Positions 1 to 5,854 of a stretch of 8,204 bases of DNA are shown piece by piece. The position numbers and the translations under genes are program-made. Under the pieces are notes generated by a model. The model saw only the letters and a program-made list of their open reading frames with translations. It did no database searches and had not been told where the DNA came from. The DNA is taken from the NCBI GenBank assembly GCA_900318545.1, contig ONLC01000081.1, forward strand, positions 1 to 8,204, in the 5' to 3' direction. This DNA comes from an uncultured Eubacteriales bacterium. Its GTDB lineage: Bacteria; Bacillota; Clostridia; Oscillospirales; Ruminococcaceae. Each line of letters begins with the position of its first letter. Positions within the stretch are counted from its first letter, which is position 1.

Positions 1-85
1 CAAGCTCAAATTAACTCCGTTCGACTTGCATGTGTTAAGCGTGCCGCCAGCGTTCGTCCTGAGCCAGGATCAAACTCTTAATTTA
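1..85 (-). rRNA. rrs: 16S ribosomal RNA, 5' end only (gene runs off the left edge)
   Basis: Read on the minus strand, positions 78-59 give the universal bacterial 16S start region (AGAGTTTGATCCTGGCTCAG). It is followed by the usual helix sequence GACGAACGCTGGCGGC and the run ACACATGCAAGTCGAACGG that leads into the first variable region. The conserved AGAGTTTGATC begins at about base 8 of mature 16S, so the mature 5' end is placed near position 85; this could be off by a few bases. Only about the first 85 bases of the gene are present, and the rest lies left of the window. The sequence is typical of Clostridia. Confidence 0.97.
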
Positions 86-293
86 AGTTGTATCCTAATC
101 TGTACCTTAATACAGAATATGATCTCAGTCACTTCATCGTTTCCAATGAATCACTGTGCGTGTGTCTTTCTTTTTAGTCCCGACACCTTGGACTCCTCTA
201 AGTTATTCACTCAAAGGTCTTAACTAAAGGGTTTTCTTTCGTTATTGTTCGGTTTTCAAGATGCAAGCGCCGTTCTGCTTTCTCGCAGGCGAC
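86..293 (-). other. rRNA operon leader (pre-16S transcribed spacer)
   Basis: This stretch lies between the rRNA promoter and the mature 16S 5' end and carries no plausible gene. On the minus strand it contains CTTGAAAACCGAAC (about 247-260), which resembles the boxA-type antitermination element found in rRNA leaders and spacers of Firmicutes. Two short hairpins can be seen: AGTCC/GGACT arms at 176-180 and 190-194, and CTGTA/TACAG arms at 100-104 and 111-115. They may take part in precursor folding or RNase III processing, but the matching 3' flank of 16S is outside the window. The boxA assignment is moderate; the leader role follows from position. Confidence 0.75.
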
Positions 294-299
294 TGATTT

Positions 300-328
300 A
301 TATTATGACACTTTCTTTGCTTTGTCAA
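300..328 (-). promoter_or_regulatory. Strong sigma-A promoter of the rRNA operon
   Basis: On the minus strand there is a perfect -35 TTGACA (328-323), a 17-base spacer and a -10 TAATAT (305-300). Transcription should begin at about 294-292. Just upstream of the -35, positions 346-329 read as an A-rich tract on the minus strand (AAAAGCAAAAAAG), as in UP elements of rRNA promoters. The spacing and near-consensus hexamers suit a highly expressed stable-RNA operon. Confidence 0.88.
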
Positions 329-376
329 CTACTTTTTTGCTTTTCGGCGGTTTGAACAAAAGTATGTCAATACAAG

Positions 377-406
377 CTGATTAAACTCTAAAAATGCACA
401 TATAAT
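377..406 (+). promoter_or_regulatory. Probable promoter of sleB
   Basis: A perfect -10 TATAAT lies at 401-406. The best -35 is weak: CTGATT at 377-382 with an 18-base spacer. It points rightward, divergent from the rRNA promoter about 70 bases away. SleB genes are usually transcribed in the forespore by a sporulation sigma factor, and sigma-G promoters have a different -10, so the vegetative-type -10 may not be the main start. The hexamer is seen; its use is inferred. Confidence 0.45.
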
Positions 407-488
407 ATAGTATATGATGCAAATCAAAGATCTGTGAATATTTATTACAGCATGGGAAACAATAAAGGAAAACAGATCGGAGGTTTAT

Positions 489-1172
489 ATGAAGGATCAA
501 CACAGAATTGCTTCGCTGAAAGCACTGGGGATAATTATGGGTATACTATTTACTTTATGGGCTGTATCACGCTCATACGAAAACAGCACAGTACAAACGA
601 TTTCACAGTACGGCTCAAGAGGAAATGAAGTCATAGCCATTCAAAAAAAGCTAAAGGAATATGGCCTTTTCAATGATGATGTAACAGGCTATTATGGACC
701 GATAACTCAGGCTGCAGTCAAAAGATTCCAGAAAATCAACGGCATCAGTCAAACAGGTATCGCAGGCCCGCAAACATTAAAAGCTCTTGGAATAAGCATA
801 GGTACAGTTCCTGCCTCGACAACGCAGAACATTGATCTGTTAGCAAGAATCATCTCGGCCGAAGCCAGAGGGGAACCATATATAGGGCAGGTCGCTGTCG
901 GGGCTGTTATTTTGAACAGAATCGAACACCCGTCATTCCCCGATACTCTCTCAGGAGTAATTTTCCAGAAGGGGGCTTTTACAGCTGTCACAGACGGTCA
1001 ATTCAACCAACCTGTATCAGATTCAGCGTACAGTGCAGCAAGAGATGCTTTGAACGGCTGGGATCCGACAAATGGCTGCATATACTATTATAATCCGGCA
1101 AAAACATCCAATAAGTTCATTTATTCAAGACCAATCGTTACAACGATCGGAAACCATCGTTTCTGCAATTAA
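489..1172 (+). CDS. sleB: Spore cortex-lytic enzyme SleB (lytic transglycosylase, PG-binding + SleB/CwlJ hydrolase domain)
   Basis: This 227-residue protein should degrade the muramic-lactam-containing cortex peptidoglycan of the spore during germination. Residues 12-28 form a hydrophobic signal or anchor segment for export into the forespore envelope. Residues about 42-101 are a peptidoglycan-binding repeat of the PG_binding_1 type (GSRGNEVIAIQKKLKEYG, then GPITQAAVKRFQ and GPQTLKALG). Residues about 115-227 are the SleB/CwlJ catalytic domain with the hallmark ISAEARGEPYIGQ; E125 corresponds to the catalytic glutamate of SleB. The NRIEHPSFPDT and GWDPTNGCIYYYNP blocks are also typical. Length and domain order match the family. 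GGAGG at 480-484 supports the ATG. In Bacillus, sleB is paired with ypeB; no ypeB is next to it here, as is common in Clostridia. A terminator follows directly. Confidence 0.95.
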   Translation: MKDQHRIASLKALGIIMGILFTLWAVSRSYENSTVQTISQYGSRGNEVIAIQKKLKEYGLFNDDVTGYYGPITQAAVKRFQKINGISQTGIAGPQTLKALGISIGTVPASTTQNIDLLARIISAEARGEPYIGQVAVGAVILNRIEHPSFPDTLSGVIFQKGAFTAVTDGQFNQPVSDSAYSAARDALNGWDPTNGCIYYYNPAKTSNKFIYSRPIVTTIGNHRFCN

Positions 1173-1216
1173 AACAAAAAGGGAACGCCTCATCTCTGAG
1201 CCGTTCCCTGCTTTAA
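1171..1216. terminator. Bidirectional intrinsic terminator between sleB and the convergent small gene
   Basis: Arms GGGAACG (1181-1187) and CGTTCCC (1202-1208) pair perfectly, and CTCA/TGAG (1189-1192, 1197-1200) continue the stem past one C-C mismatch to a 4-base loop. On the minus strand the stem is followed by TTTTTGTTTT (1180-1171), an excellent U tract for the small leftward gene. On the plus strand the tail TGCTTTAATT is weaker but usable for sleB. The shared hairpin fits two convergent genes. Confidence 0.85.
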
Positions 1217-1225
1217 TTACAGAAT

Positions 1226-1345
1226 TCAAACCTCATAGTACTTTTTGAACTTTGTACTGAAAACACCGGAGAACAAACTTGCCGCAGCCGCAGCTAAACA
1301 CAGAGATAAGCATACTATCAAAATAACCTTCATAAATTTAATCAT
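1226..1345 (-). CDS. Small single-span membrane protein, 39 residues, unknown function
   Basis: A short reading frame on the minus strand starts at ATG 1345-1343 and stops at TGA 1228-1226. It encodes a peptide beginning MIKFMKVILIVC and ending KFKKYYEV. Residues about 7-28 are a hydrophobic, alanine-rich membrane span. The short N-terminus carries two lysines and the C-terminus carries four, so topology is not clear from charge alone. A GGAGGA Shine-Dalgarno sequence sits at 1360-1355, nine bases before the ATG. A good sigma-A promoter lies upstream (1409-1381) and a strong terminator directly downstream. A second in-frame ATG seven codons upstream (1366-1364) precedes the Shine-Dalgarno sequence and is unlikely. 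Two cysteines (C12, C16) are present, but there is no proper lipobox. I do not recognise the family. The complete gene anatomy makes it likely to be real, but a small transcript with another role cannot be excluded. Confidence 0.72.
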   Translation of the reverse strand: MIKFMKVILIVCLSLCLAAAAASLFSGVFSTKFKKYYEV

Positions 1346-1380
1346 GTTAAAAAGTCCTCCATTCATTATTAGTTTATTAT

Positions 1381-1409
1381 AGTATACACTATATTGAGAA
1401 AAAATTCAA
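1381..1409 (-). promoter_or_regulatory. Sigma-A promoter of the 39-residue membrane peptide gene
   Basis: On the minus strand: -35 TTGAAT (1409-1404), a 17-base spacer, and -10 TATACT (1386-1381). The predicted start is about 20 bases before the GGAGGA site, giving a short leader. A second TATAAT overlaps at 1381-1376 but has no -35 at a proper distance. Confidence 0.72.
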
Positions 1410-1438
1410 GAGCAAAATCAATTTTTCTTGAAAAAAGT

Positions 1439-1467
1439 TTGCATTTTTCAAAACAATATGTTATAAT
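1439..1467 (+). promoter_or_regulatory. Sigma-A promoter of the flippase / YdbC unit
   Basis: -35 TTGCAT (1439-1444), a 17-base spacer, and a perfect -10 TATAAT (1462-1467). The start site should be near 1474, about 35 bases before the flippase ATG. It diverges from the small-gene promoter, so the 1345-1510 stretch is a two-way promoter region. Confidence 0.68.
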
Positions 1468-1509
1468 AAAAACTGATTTGAGTAAATTTGATCATCAGAG
1501 GTATATGAC

Positions 1510-3438
1510 ATGGCAGAAAAAGCACCGCAGAGCAGCTATATGAAGCTGCTTTCAAATACAATAGTATTTGCTATCGGGTCCTTCAGCTCGAAGGTACTCG
1601 TGCTTTTGCTTATACCTATTTATACAAATTATCTTACAACCTCCGAGCTCGGAACAACTGATGTCCTGACTCAGATAGCTAACTGGCTTATGCCTATAGT
1701 TTCGCTGACTATCGCCGAGGCTATAATCCGGTTCGGGCTCGATAAAGCGTATGACAAGCGAAAAGTCTTTACACTCGGAAATGTAGTTTGTCTGAGCGGA
1801 CTGGCCGTTTTTGCAGTACTGTTAGCTATAGTTTCTTTGACCGGCATCGCAAGCAAATATATTGGCGGATATTCAATCATACTGTACATTTACGTCTTTA
1901 CCTCCAGTATGAAAACGCTGTATTCGACCTTTGTGCGTGCTATGGAGGAAGTCAAGCTATTTGCCTTTAACGGTATACTGACTACGTTTTTCACGCTTTT
2001 CTGGACAGCACTTTTCTATATGATTCTCCCGAAAGGCTTTCTCGGTGAGCAGTCAGGCATACTGAAGTATCTCCTGGCGATCATACTGTCAGACTTTATT
2101 TCTATAGTTTTTCTCACCTATAAAGCCAAGCTTTGGAAGTACATCGAAATCGGCAAGCTTGATAAGGATCTGCTGCACACCATGCTGCAGTATTCCGTGC
2201 CGCTTATCCCTGCTCAGCTTCTGTGGCTTATAACCAACAGCTCCGACTCATTCATGACAACTCATTACCTTGGTTCGGATTACAATGGTATTCTGTCAGC
2301 AACGTATAAGATACCAAATCTGGTTGCAACTGTCTATATGATGTTCGGGCAGGCATGGAATATGTCGGCTATTACGGAGAATGAATCCAAGGACAGAGAT
2401 ATATTCTACGAGAACGTATTCGACTTCAATCAGAGCCTTTTGTATATACTTGCAGCAGGCTGTATGCTTATTATCCAGCCGCTGACTAAGATCATGATAG
2501 GTCAGGACTTCCAGAGCTGCGTAAAGTATTCACCGATACTTATCTACTCGACGATTTTCTCATGCTTCACGACCTTTATGGGCTCAATCTATCTTGCGAC
2601 CAAGGAAACTAAGAAGTCACTGTTCACAAGCCTTATCTCAGGTGTTGTGAATGTAGGACTGAATATGATCCTTATCCCGACTATCAAGCTTTACGGACCC
2701 CCTATATCAACTGTTGCTGCATATATGACGGTATTCATAATCAGAACATTTGATTCAAGAAAGCTTGTCCCATTCAGGATAGACTTCATTAAAATGATAA
2801 TCAACAACGCTATCATAGCATCAATGATGTTAATCTGTGTCTTTGAGACAGACCTTATACATCATTTGTGGCTATATGCGATAGTATTTATACTTTTCTC
2901 GGCAGTTATTGTACTTAATCTGAGGTCATTATCCTCACTATTTTACAAATTTCTGCCAAAAGCTCTTGCTGACAAGCTCTCGGAGCTTTCAACCGTCAAG
3001 CTGGTTCTTATTTTCATCGGATTGATTGCTTTCGCCGGAGCAGATGTTCTCACTAAGGGATATCTTGTTTACGCTGCTTTATTTGCAGGCTTCTGCTATG
3101 CGGTCTCGACACGCAATATTAAGCTTATTGCAATCATGACTGTTGCACTTCCCTTATCAATGACATTCAGACAGGGAATTCTTGCTCCTCTTATAATGCT
3201 GGCAGTTTTATGCACTATCTCAGCTTATATTCTTAAAACCAGAGCTTCACTGGCCGCTTGTGCCGCTTCGGCATATTTGCTTGTGCTTTATGCGTTTTTC
3301 TGGGTAATAGTGTTTATCAGCTGTATAGCTGTGATGATAACAGCATTCTGTTTGAGAAAACAGATAATCGCCCGTATAAAAGAATATGTATACGGAAACA
3401 AAAGCAGATCTTCTCCCGAAAAGGAAGATGATATATAA
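1510..3438 (+). CDS. Wzx/MATE-like polysaccharide (lipid-linked oligosaccharide) flippase with extra C-terminal membrane domain
   Basis: This 642-residue, highly hydrophobic inner-membrane protein belongs to the oligosaccharide flippase group of the MOP superfamily. Such proteins move undecaprenyl-linked sugar units across the membrane for surface polysaccharide synthesis. The N-terminus (NTIVFAIGSFSSKVLVLLLIPIYTNYL, then ELGTTDVLTQIANWLMPIVSL) is the typical first-helix region. YSVPLIPAQLLWLITNSSD near residue 230 is a typical mid-protein segment, and a further family-like GSIYLATKETKKSL-type loop follows near residue 360. The core, about residues 1-475 with roughly 14 spans, is already full length. 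Residues about 490-625 add several more hydrophobic segments, which is unusual. The tail ends in a charged stretch (KSRSSPEKEDDI). The ATG is preceded by AGAGG at 1497-1501; an ATG at 1506 is in another frame. No glycosyltransferases lie beside it, so the substrate cannot be named. Likely co-transcribed with the next gene. Confidence 0.85.
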   Translation: MAEKAPQSSYMKLLSNTIVFAIGSFSSKVLVLLLIPIYTNYLTTSELGTTDVLTQIANWLMPIVSLTIAEAIIRFGLDKAYDKRKVFTLGNVVCLSGLAVFAVLLAIVSLTGIASKYIGGYSIILYIYVFTSSMKTLYSTFVRAMEEVKLFAFNGILTTFFTLFWTALFYMILPKGFLGEQSGILKYLLAIILSDFISIVFLTYKAKLWKYIEIGKLDKDLLHTMLQYSVPLIPAQLLWLITNSSDSFMTTHYLGSDYNGILSATYKIPNLVATVYMMFGQAWNMSAITENESKDRDIFYENVFDFNQSLLYILAAGCMLIIQPLTKIMIGQDFQSCVKYSPILIYSTIFSCFTTFMGSIYLATKETKKSLFTSLISGVVNVGLNMILIPTIKLYGPPISTVAAYMTVFIIRTFDSRKLVPFRIDFIKMIINNAIIASMMLICVFETDLIHHLWLYAIVFILFSAVIVLNLRSLSSLFYKFLPKALADKLSELSTVKLVLIFIGLIAFAGADVLTKGYLVYAALFAGFCYAVSTRNIKLIAIMTVALPLSMTFRQGILAPLIMLAVLCTISAYILKTRASLAACAASAYLLVLYAFFWVIVFISCIAVMITAFCLRKQIIARIKEYVYGNKSRSSPEKEDDI

Positions 3439-3457
3439 TATTTGGAGGTATCAGACA

Positions 3458-3709
3458 ATGGCTGAACTAAAATTTACTATCACCGAACACATAGGAGTCC
3501 TCTCCGAAAATGCTAAGGGCTGGACTAAGGAGCTGAATATGGTTTCCTGGAACGACAGAGACCCTAAATACGACCTCAGAGAGTGGAGCCCCGATCATAC
3601 AAGAATGGGCAAGGGCATTACTCTTACACAGGAGGATATCGACGCACTCAGAGCACTGCTTAACGGAGAAGAGCTAGAGGACGATATTGACGAATCCTCA
3701 ATTCTGTGA
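3458..3709 (+). CDS. ydbC: YdbC/PC4-like single-stranded nucleic-acid-binding protein
   Basis: This small protein of 83 residues matches the bacterial YdbC branch of the PC4 (transcriptional coactivator p15) family. These are dimeric proteins with a beta-sheet plus helix fold that bind single-stranded DNA. Recognisable elements in order are FTITEHIGVLSE (6-17), GWTKELNMVSWN (21-32), KYDLREWSPDH (37-47), GKGITLTQEDIDAL (51-64) and an acidic tail (EELEDDIDES, 71-80). GGAGG at 3444-3448, nine bases ahead, selects the ATG at 3458. A longer in-frame version beginning at 3386 would overlap the flippase and has no ribosome binding site. It lies 19 bases after the flippase stop, so it is probably in the same transcript, although it has no obvious link to polysaccharide export. 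No convincing terminator follows. The symbol is transferred from the Lactococcus homologue by family resemblance. Confidence 0.85.
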   Translation: MAELKFTITEHIGVLSENAKGWTKELNMVSWNDRDPKYDLREWSPDHTRMGKGITLTQEDIDALRALLNGEELEDDIDESSIL

Positions 3710-3765
3710 ATTATAGCGTATTTTTTAACCAAAAGTAAAATTTTGTTAAACAGTTCAAAAATCAC

Positions 3766-3803
3766 CAAATGTTAATTACTTGTTTACATTTGTTTGTTAT
3801 AAT
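3766..3803 (+). promoter_or_regulatory. Promoter of the ROK regulator gene with overlapping inverted repeat (candidate operator)
   Basis: TATAAT at 3798-3803 is preceded by TG at 3795-3796, giving an extended -10 (TGTTATAAT), which explains the lack of a good -35. A perfect 7-base inverted repeat, CAAATGT (3766-3772) and ACATTTG (3786-3792), spans the -35 area with 20-base spacing between arm centres, about two helical turns. This geometry suits a dimeric repressor, perhaps the ROK protein itself. The transcript leader would be about 120 bases. The promoter is fairly sure; the operator role is inferred. Confidence 0.55.
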
Positions 3804-3836
3804 GACTATTATCAGCTGGTTTATATGATATTTTTT

Positions 3837-3854
3837 TGATAAATCATTATGATT
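3837..3854 (+). promoter_or_regulatory. Motif shared with the stator operon promoter (candidate ROK binding site)
   Basis: TGATAAATCATTAT (3837-3850) recurs with one extra A as TGATAAAATCATTAT at 5277-5291, upstream of the next operon. It continues here into AATCA-TTA-TGATT (3842-3854), a short palindrome. It lies about 35 bases downstream of the ROK gene -10, where a bound repressor could block transcription. AT-rich chance similarity is possible. Confidence 0.35.
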
Positions 3855-3928
3855 GGTTTAGTTCTTTTTCTGAATTAATAGTATTTTAATCTTGCTGAAT
3901 GAAAGAGACAAACGGAGGAATATAGCAA

Positions 3929-5176
3929 ATGGAGCAACACGGTATTAGCAAGCTTGATCTTAAAAGACGAAACAGAATGCAGGTCCTTAAGATCTTAAAA
4001 CAGAGAGGTCCTACATCGAGAATAGACATAGCCGGAACCTTAGAGCTTACCAGAGCGGCTGTTACAATCATTACAAATGAAATGATCGAACAGGGCATAA
4101 TTGCCGAGATCGGTGAATATAAGCACGTAACTGAAAAAGCTCCCAGAGGCAGAAAAAAGATACTGATAGATATCAATAATCACTATAAGTTCCCTATCGG
4201 TATCACAGTTGAGGAGGATATTGTCAGCGTCGGATTGTCTACACTTGCAGGAGATGTTCTTGATAAGAGGAATATGTCGATAGACAAAAACACTGATTAT
4301 TCCAAGATCAAGAGCTTTTGTGAGGATTCAATCAAGGAAATACTCTCAGACAACTGTCTGGAGGTAGATTCCATACTGGGCATTGGTTTTGGTATCTTCC
4401 CTACAATGTACTCAAAACTCAGGATCGATGTCAAGGACGATGTTCCCGATTATTCAAAGCTAAGAGCTGAGATAAAAGAGCAGATAAATGTTCCCCTTGT
4501 TTTTGATAATTCTGTCAAGGGTACTGCTATGGCTAATATTGACTTTTTGAAGACTAAGGACGTAAACAGACTTAACATAGCCTTCCTGCAATACGGAAAT
4601 ACTATGAACTTTGTAGTTACTAACCTGAACGAGCCGATAATTTCTTATGATAACAGAACCAATTTCGTTGATAAGATGATTATCAATCCTACAAGCGGAA
4701 GAGTCTGTGCCTGCGGCAGAAAGGGCTGTGTTGAAAGCGAGATCACGCCTTCTGCTATAAGAAGAAAGGTCAAAGAGGTATATTCTGCGGAGGAGACTCC
4801 TTATCTGTACGAAGTTACCAACGGTAATTTTATGAATGTTACAAGAGAACTGCTCTACACTGCTTATGATAAGGAAGATAAGGCTATCAAGGAAATAGTT
4901 GATAATGAAATAATGTTTATCGCTGTTCTTATCAACAATCTATATTTTTCCACAAATCCGCAGAAGATCGTACTCCACAGATTTCCGCTGCGTTCTGATG
5001 AGGATTTTGATAAGCTCAAGGAAGCTATTTCACGGATTGCAGGTCCTATCGTTGCAGGAAAGGTCGACAGATCAATCATTGACAGCAGACATCGTTTCCT
5101 GTCAGGCTGTGCTTTGGCTATCAGAGAGCTGTTCTTTAATAAAGGCGGATATGATACACCGTCAAAGAAAAAATGA
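3929..5176 (+). CDS. ROK-family transcriptional regulator (winged helix + degenerate sugar-kinase-like domain)
   Basis: This 415-residue protein has an N-terminal MarR-like winged helix (about residues 13-63; RNRMQVLKILKQRGPTSR, then IAGTLELTRAAVTIITNEM) followed by a ROK domain. This is the layout of NagC/Mlc/XylR-type repressors, which sense sugars or sugar phosphates. The cysteine cluster CACGRKGCVE (260-269) is the ROK signature. Several usual functional residues are changed. The phosphate-binding Asp-x-Gly near residue 93 reads T-V-E. The catalytic Asn-Asp position reads D193-N194. The His that normally sits about ten residues before the first Cys of the zinc site is absent (K249-M250, with no His nearby). 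It is therefore probably a non-enzymatic sensor, perhaps with altered ligand and zinc binding. GGAGG at 3914-3918 supports the ATG. It has its own promoter and terminator and sits directly upstream of the stator operon, which it may regulate. Confidence 0.88.
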   Translation: MEQHGISKLDLKRRNRMQVLKILKQRGPTSRIDIAGTLELTRAAVTIITNEMIEQGIIAEIGEYKHVTEKAPRGRKKILIDINNHYKFPIGITVEEDIVSVGLSTLAGDVLDKRNMSIDKNTDYSKIKSFCEDSIKEILSDNCLEVDSILGIGFGIFPTMYSKLRIDVKDDVPDYSKLRAEIKEQINVPLVFDNSVKGTAMANIDFLKTKDVNRLNIAFLQYGNTMNFVVTNLNEPIISYDNRTNFVDKMIINPTSGRVCACGRKGCVESEITPSAIRRKVKEVYSAEETPYLYEVTNGNFMNVTRELLYTAYDKEDKAIKEIVDNEIMFIAVLINNLYFSTNPQKIVLHRFPLRSDEDFDKLKEAISRIAGPIVAGKVDRSIIDSRHRFLSGCALAIRELFFNKGGYDTPSKKK

Positions 5177-5180
5177 TTAT

Positions 5181-5216
5181 GAGCCCGATATTATTCGGGC
5201 TCTTTCTGTTGTTTTT
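5181..5216 (+). terminator. Intrinsic terminator of the ROK regulator gene
   Basis: GAGCCCGA (5181-5188) and TCGGGCTC (5195-5202) form a perfect 8-bp GC-rich stem with a TATTAT loop. It is followed by the T-rich tract TTTCTGTTGTTTTT (5203-5216). It begins 4 bases after the ROK stop codon and separates that gene from the next operon. Confidence 0.92.
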
Positions 5217-5234
5217 AAGAAAATTCTTCATTTG

Positions 5235-5291
5235 ATAATGATTTTGACAAATTCCCTTGATTTTTACTGAAAAGTATGATAAAATCATTAT
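5235..5291. repeat. 11-bp inverted repeat flanking the stator operon promoter (candidate operator pair)
   Basis: ATAATGATTTT (5235-5245) and AAAATCATTAT (5281-5291) are perfect reverse complements separated by 35 bases. The promoter -35 lies between the arms, and the right arm overlaps the -10. The same core, AAATCATTAT, is found once upstream of the ROK gene (3841-3850). The arrangement suggests two operators bound by a repressor dimer or tetramer, possibly the neighbouring ROK protein. The repeat is seen directly; the function is inferred. Confidence 0.5.
5257..5285 (+). promoter_or_regulatory. Extended -10 promoter of the stator-like operon
   Basis: -35 TTGATT (5257-5262), a 17-base spacer, and -10 TAAAAT (5280-5285), with TG at 5277-5278 making an extended -10. 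The start site should be near 5292, about 40 bases before the first ATG. A TTGACA at 5244-5249 has no -10 at a usable distance. Confidence 0.65.
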
Positions 5292-5332
5292 ATGTGGTCA
5301 AAGTTGATCTGAATTGAAAGGATAGTGTATAT

Positions 5333-5851
5333 ATGTCCGTTATTTTTCGTAATTTTTTAGGGTTTGACCTTATTATATTTCTTTGTGCAGCATTTACAGC
5401 TTATGTATATTATATGACAAAGCATTCAGCTGACAGATTGTATAAGAAGCTTCACCTGACTATTTTTGTTCCCGATAGAGCTGCTTCCGGAAGCGAAGCT
5501 GTCAGAGATGCAAAAAGCCTCAGCGAAACTAAAGTTGTTGCTATGAGAAATCATACCGGAAGATTATACTCTATTTTTGTAAATCTTACGGGTATATTCC
5601 CTCTTCTTGGTATTCTCGGTACCGTTATATCGCTCCTCGGAATGGTAAAGGATATGGATAATGTACAGGGTAATTTCTATGCTGCTCTGACTTCTACCTT
5701 CTGGGGGCTGGTTTTCGGTATAGTTTTCAAGTTTTTAGACGGTATCGTATCTGCAAAGATAGAGGATAACGAAAAGAATGTTCAGTTGTTTCTTGAGAGA
5801 AACATTGCGAAGAAAGAACAGTCTTCCGAAAAGGTTTATTCGGAGGTCTGA
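5333..5851 (+). CDS. ExbB/TolQ/MotA-like proton channel subunit
   Basis: This 172-residue membrane protein resembles the channel-forming pentameric subunit of proton-driven stators (ExbB, TolQ, MotA). Three spans are visible: about residues 10-28, 80-104 and 118-140. The second carries the family core FPLLGILGTVISLLGM (89-104). The third has the expected TSTFWGLVFGIVFKFLDG (120-137), in which the Thr/Ser and Gly positions correspond to the residues lining the ExbB/TolQ pore. The cytoplasmic loop between spans 1 and 2 is short, about 50 residues, and the protein is smaller than classical ExbB/TolQ (about 230-240). AAAGGA at 5317-5322 supports the ATG. It is the first gene of a tight operon, three bases before the ExbD-like gene. 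Tol and TonB work across an outer membrane, which this apparent Gram-positive lacks, so its target is unknown. The family call is sure; the role is not. Confidence 0.82.
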   Translation: MSVIFRNFLGFDLIIFLCAAFTAYVYYMTKHSADRLYKKLHLTIFVPDRAASGSEAVRDAKSLSETKVVAMRNHTGRLYSIFVNLTGIFPLLGILGTVISLLGMVKDMDNVQGNFYAALTSTFWGLVFGIVFKFLDGIVSAKIEDNEKNVQLFLERNIAKKEQSSEKVYSEV

Positions 5852-5854
5852 TAT

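Noticed and set aside
26..223. Open frame on the plus strand at the left edge
   Set aside because: It runs antisense through the 16S 5' end and the rRNA leader, has no ribosome binding site, and is explained by the rRNA gene.
434..628. Short open frame ahead of sleB
   Set aside because: It overlaps the sleB start in another frame and lacks a Shine-Dalgarno sequence; the GGAGG at 480-484 serves sleB.
3386..3457. Longer N-terminus for the YdbC-like protein
   Set aside because: It would lie inside the flippase gene, has no ribosome binding site, and YdbC proteins begin near the ATG at 3458.
3725..3745. AT-rich hairpin after the YdbC-like gene as a terminator
   Set aside because: CAAAA/TTTTG arms are too weak and no proper T tract follows the stem.
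5244..5249. Perfect TTGACA upstream of the stator operon as the -35
   Set aside because: No -10 lies 16-18 bases downstream; the TTGATT / extended -10 pair at 5257-5285 fits better.
4998..5270. Open frame overlapping the end of the ROK gene and its terminator
   Set aside because: Shadow frame; it reads through the terminator stem and has no start signal or recognisable domain.
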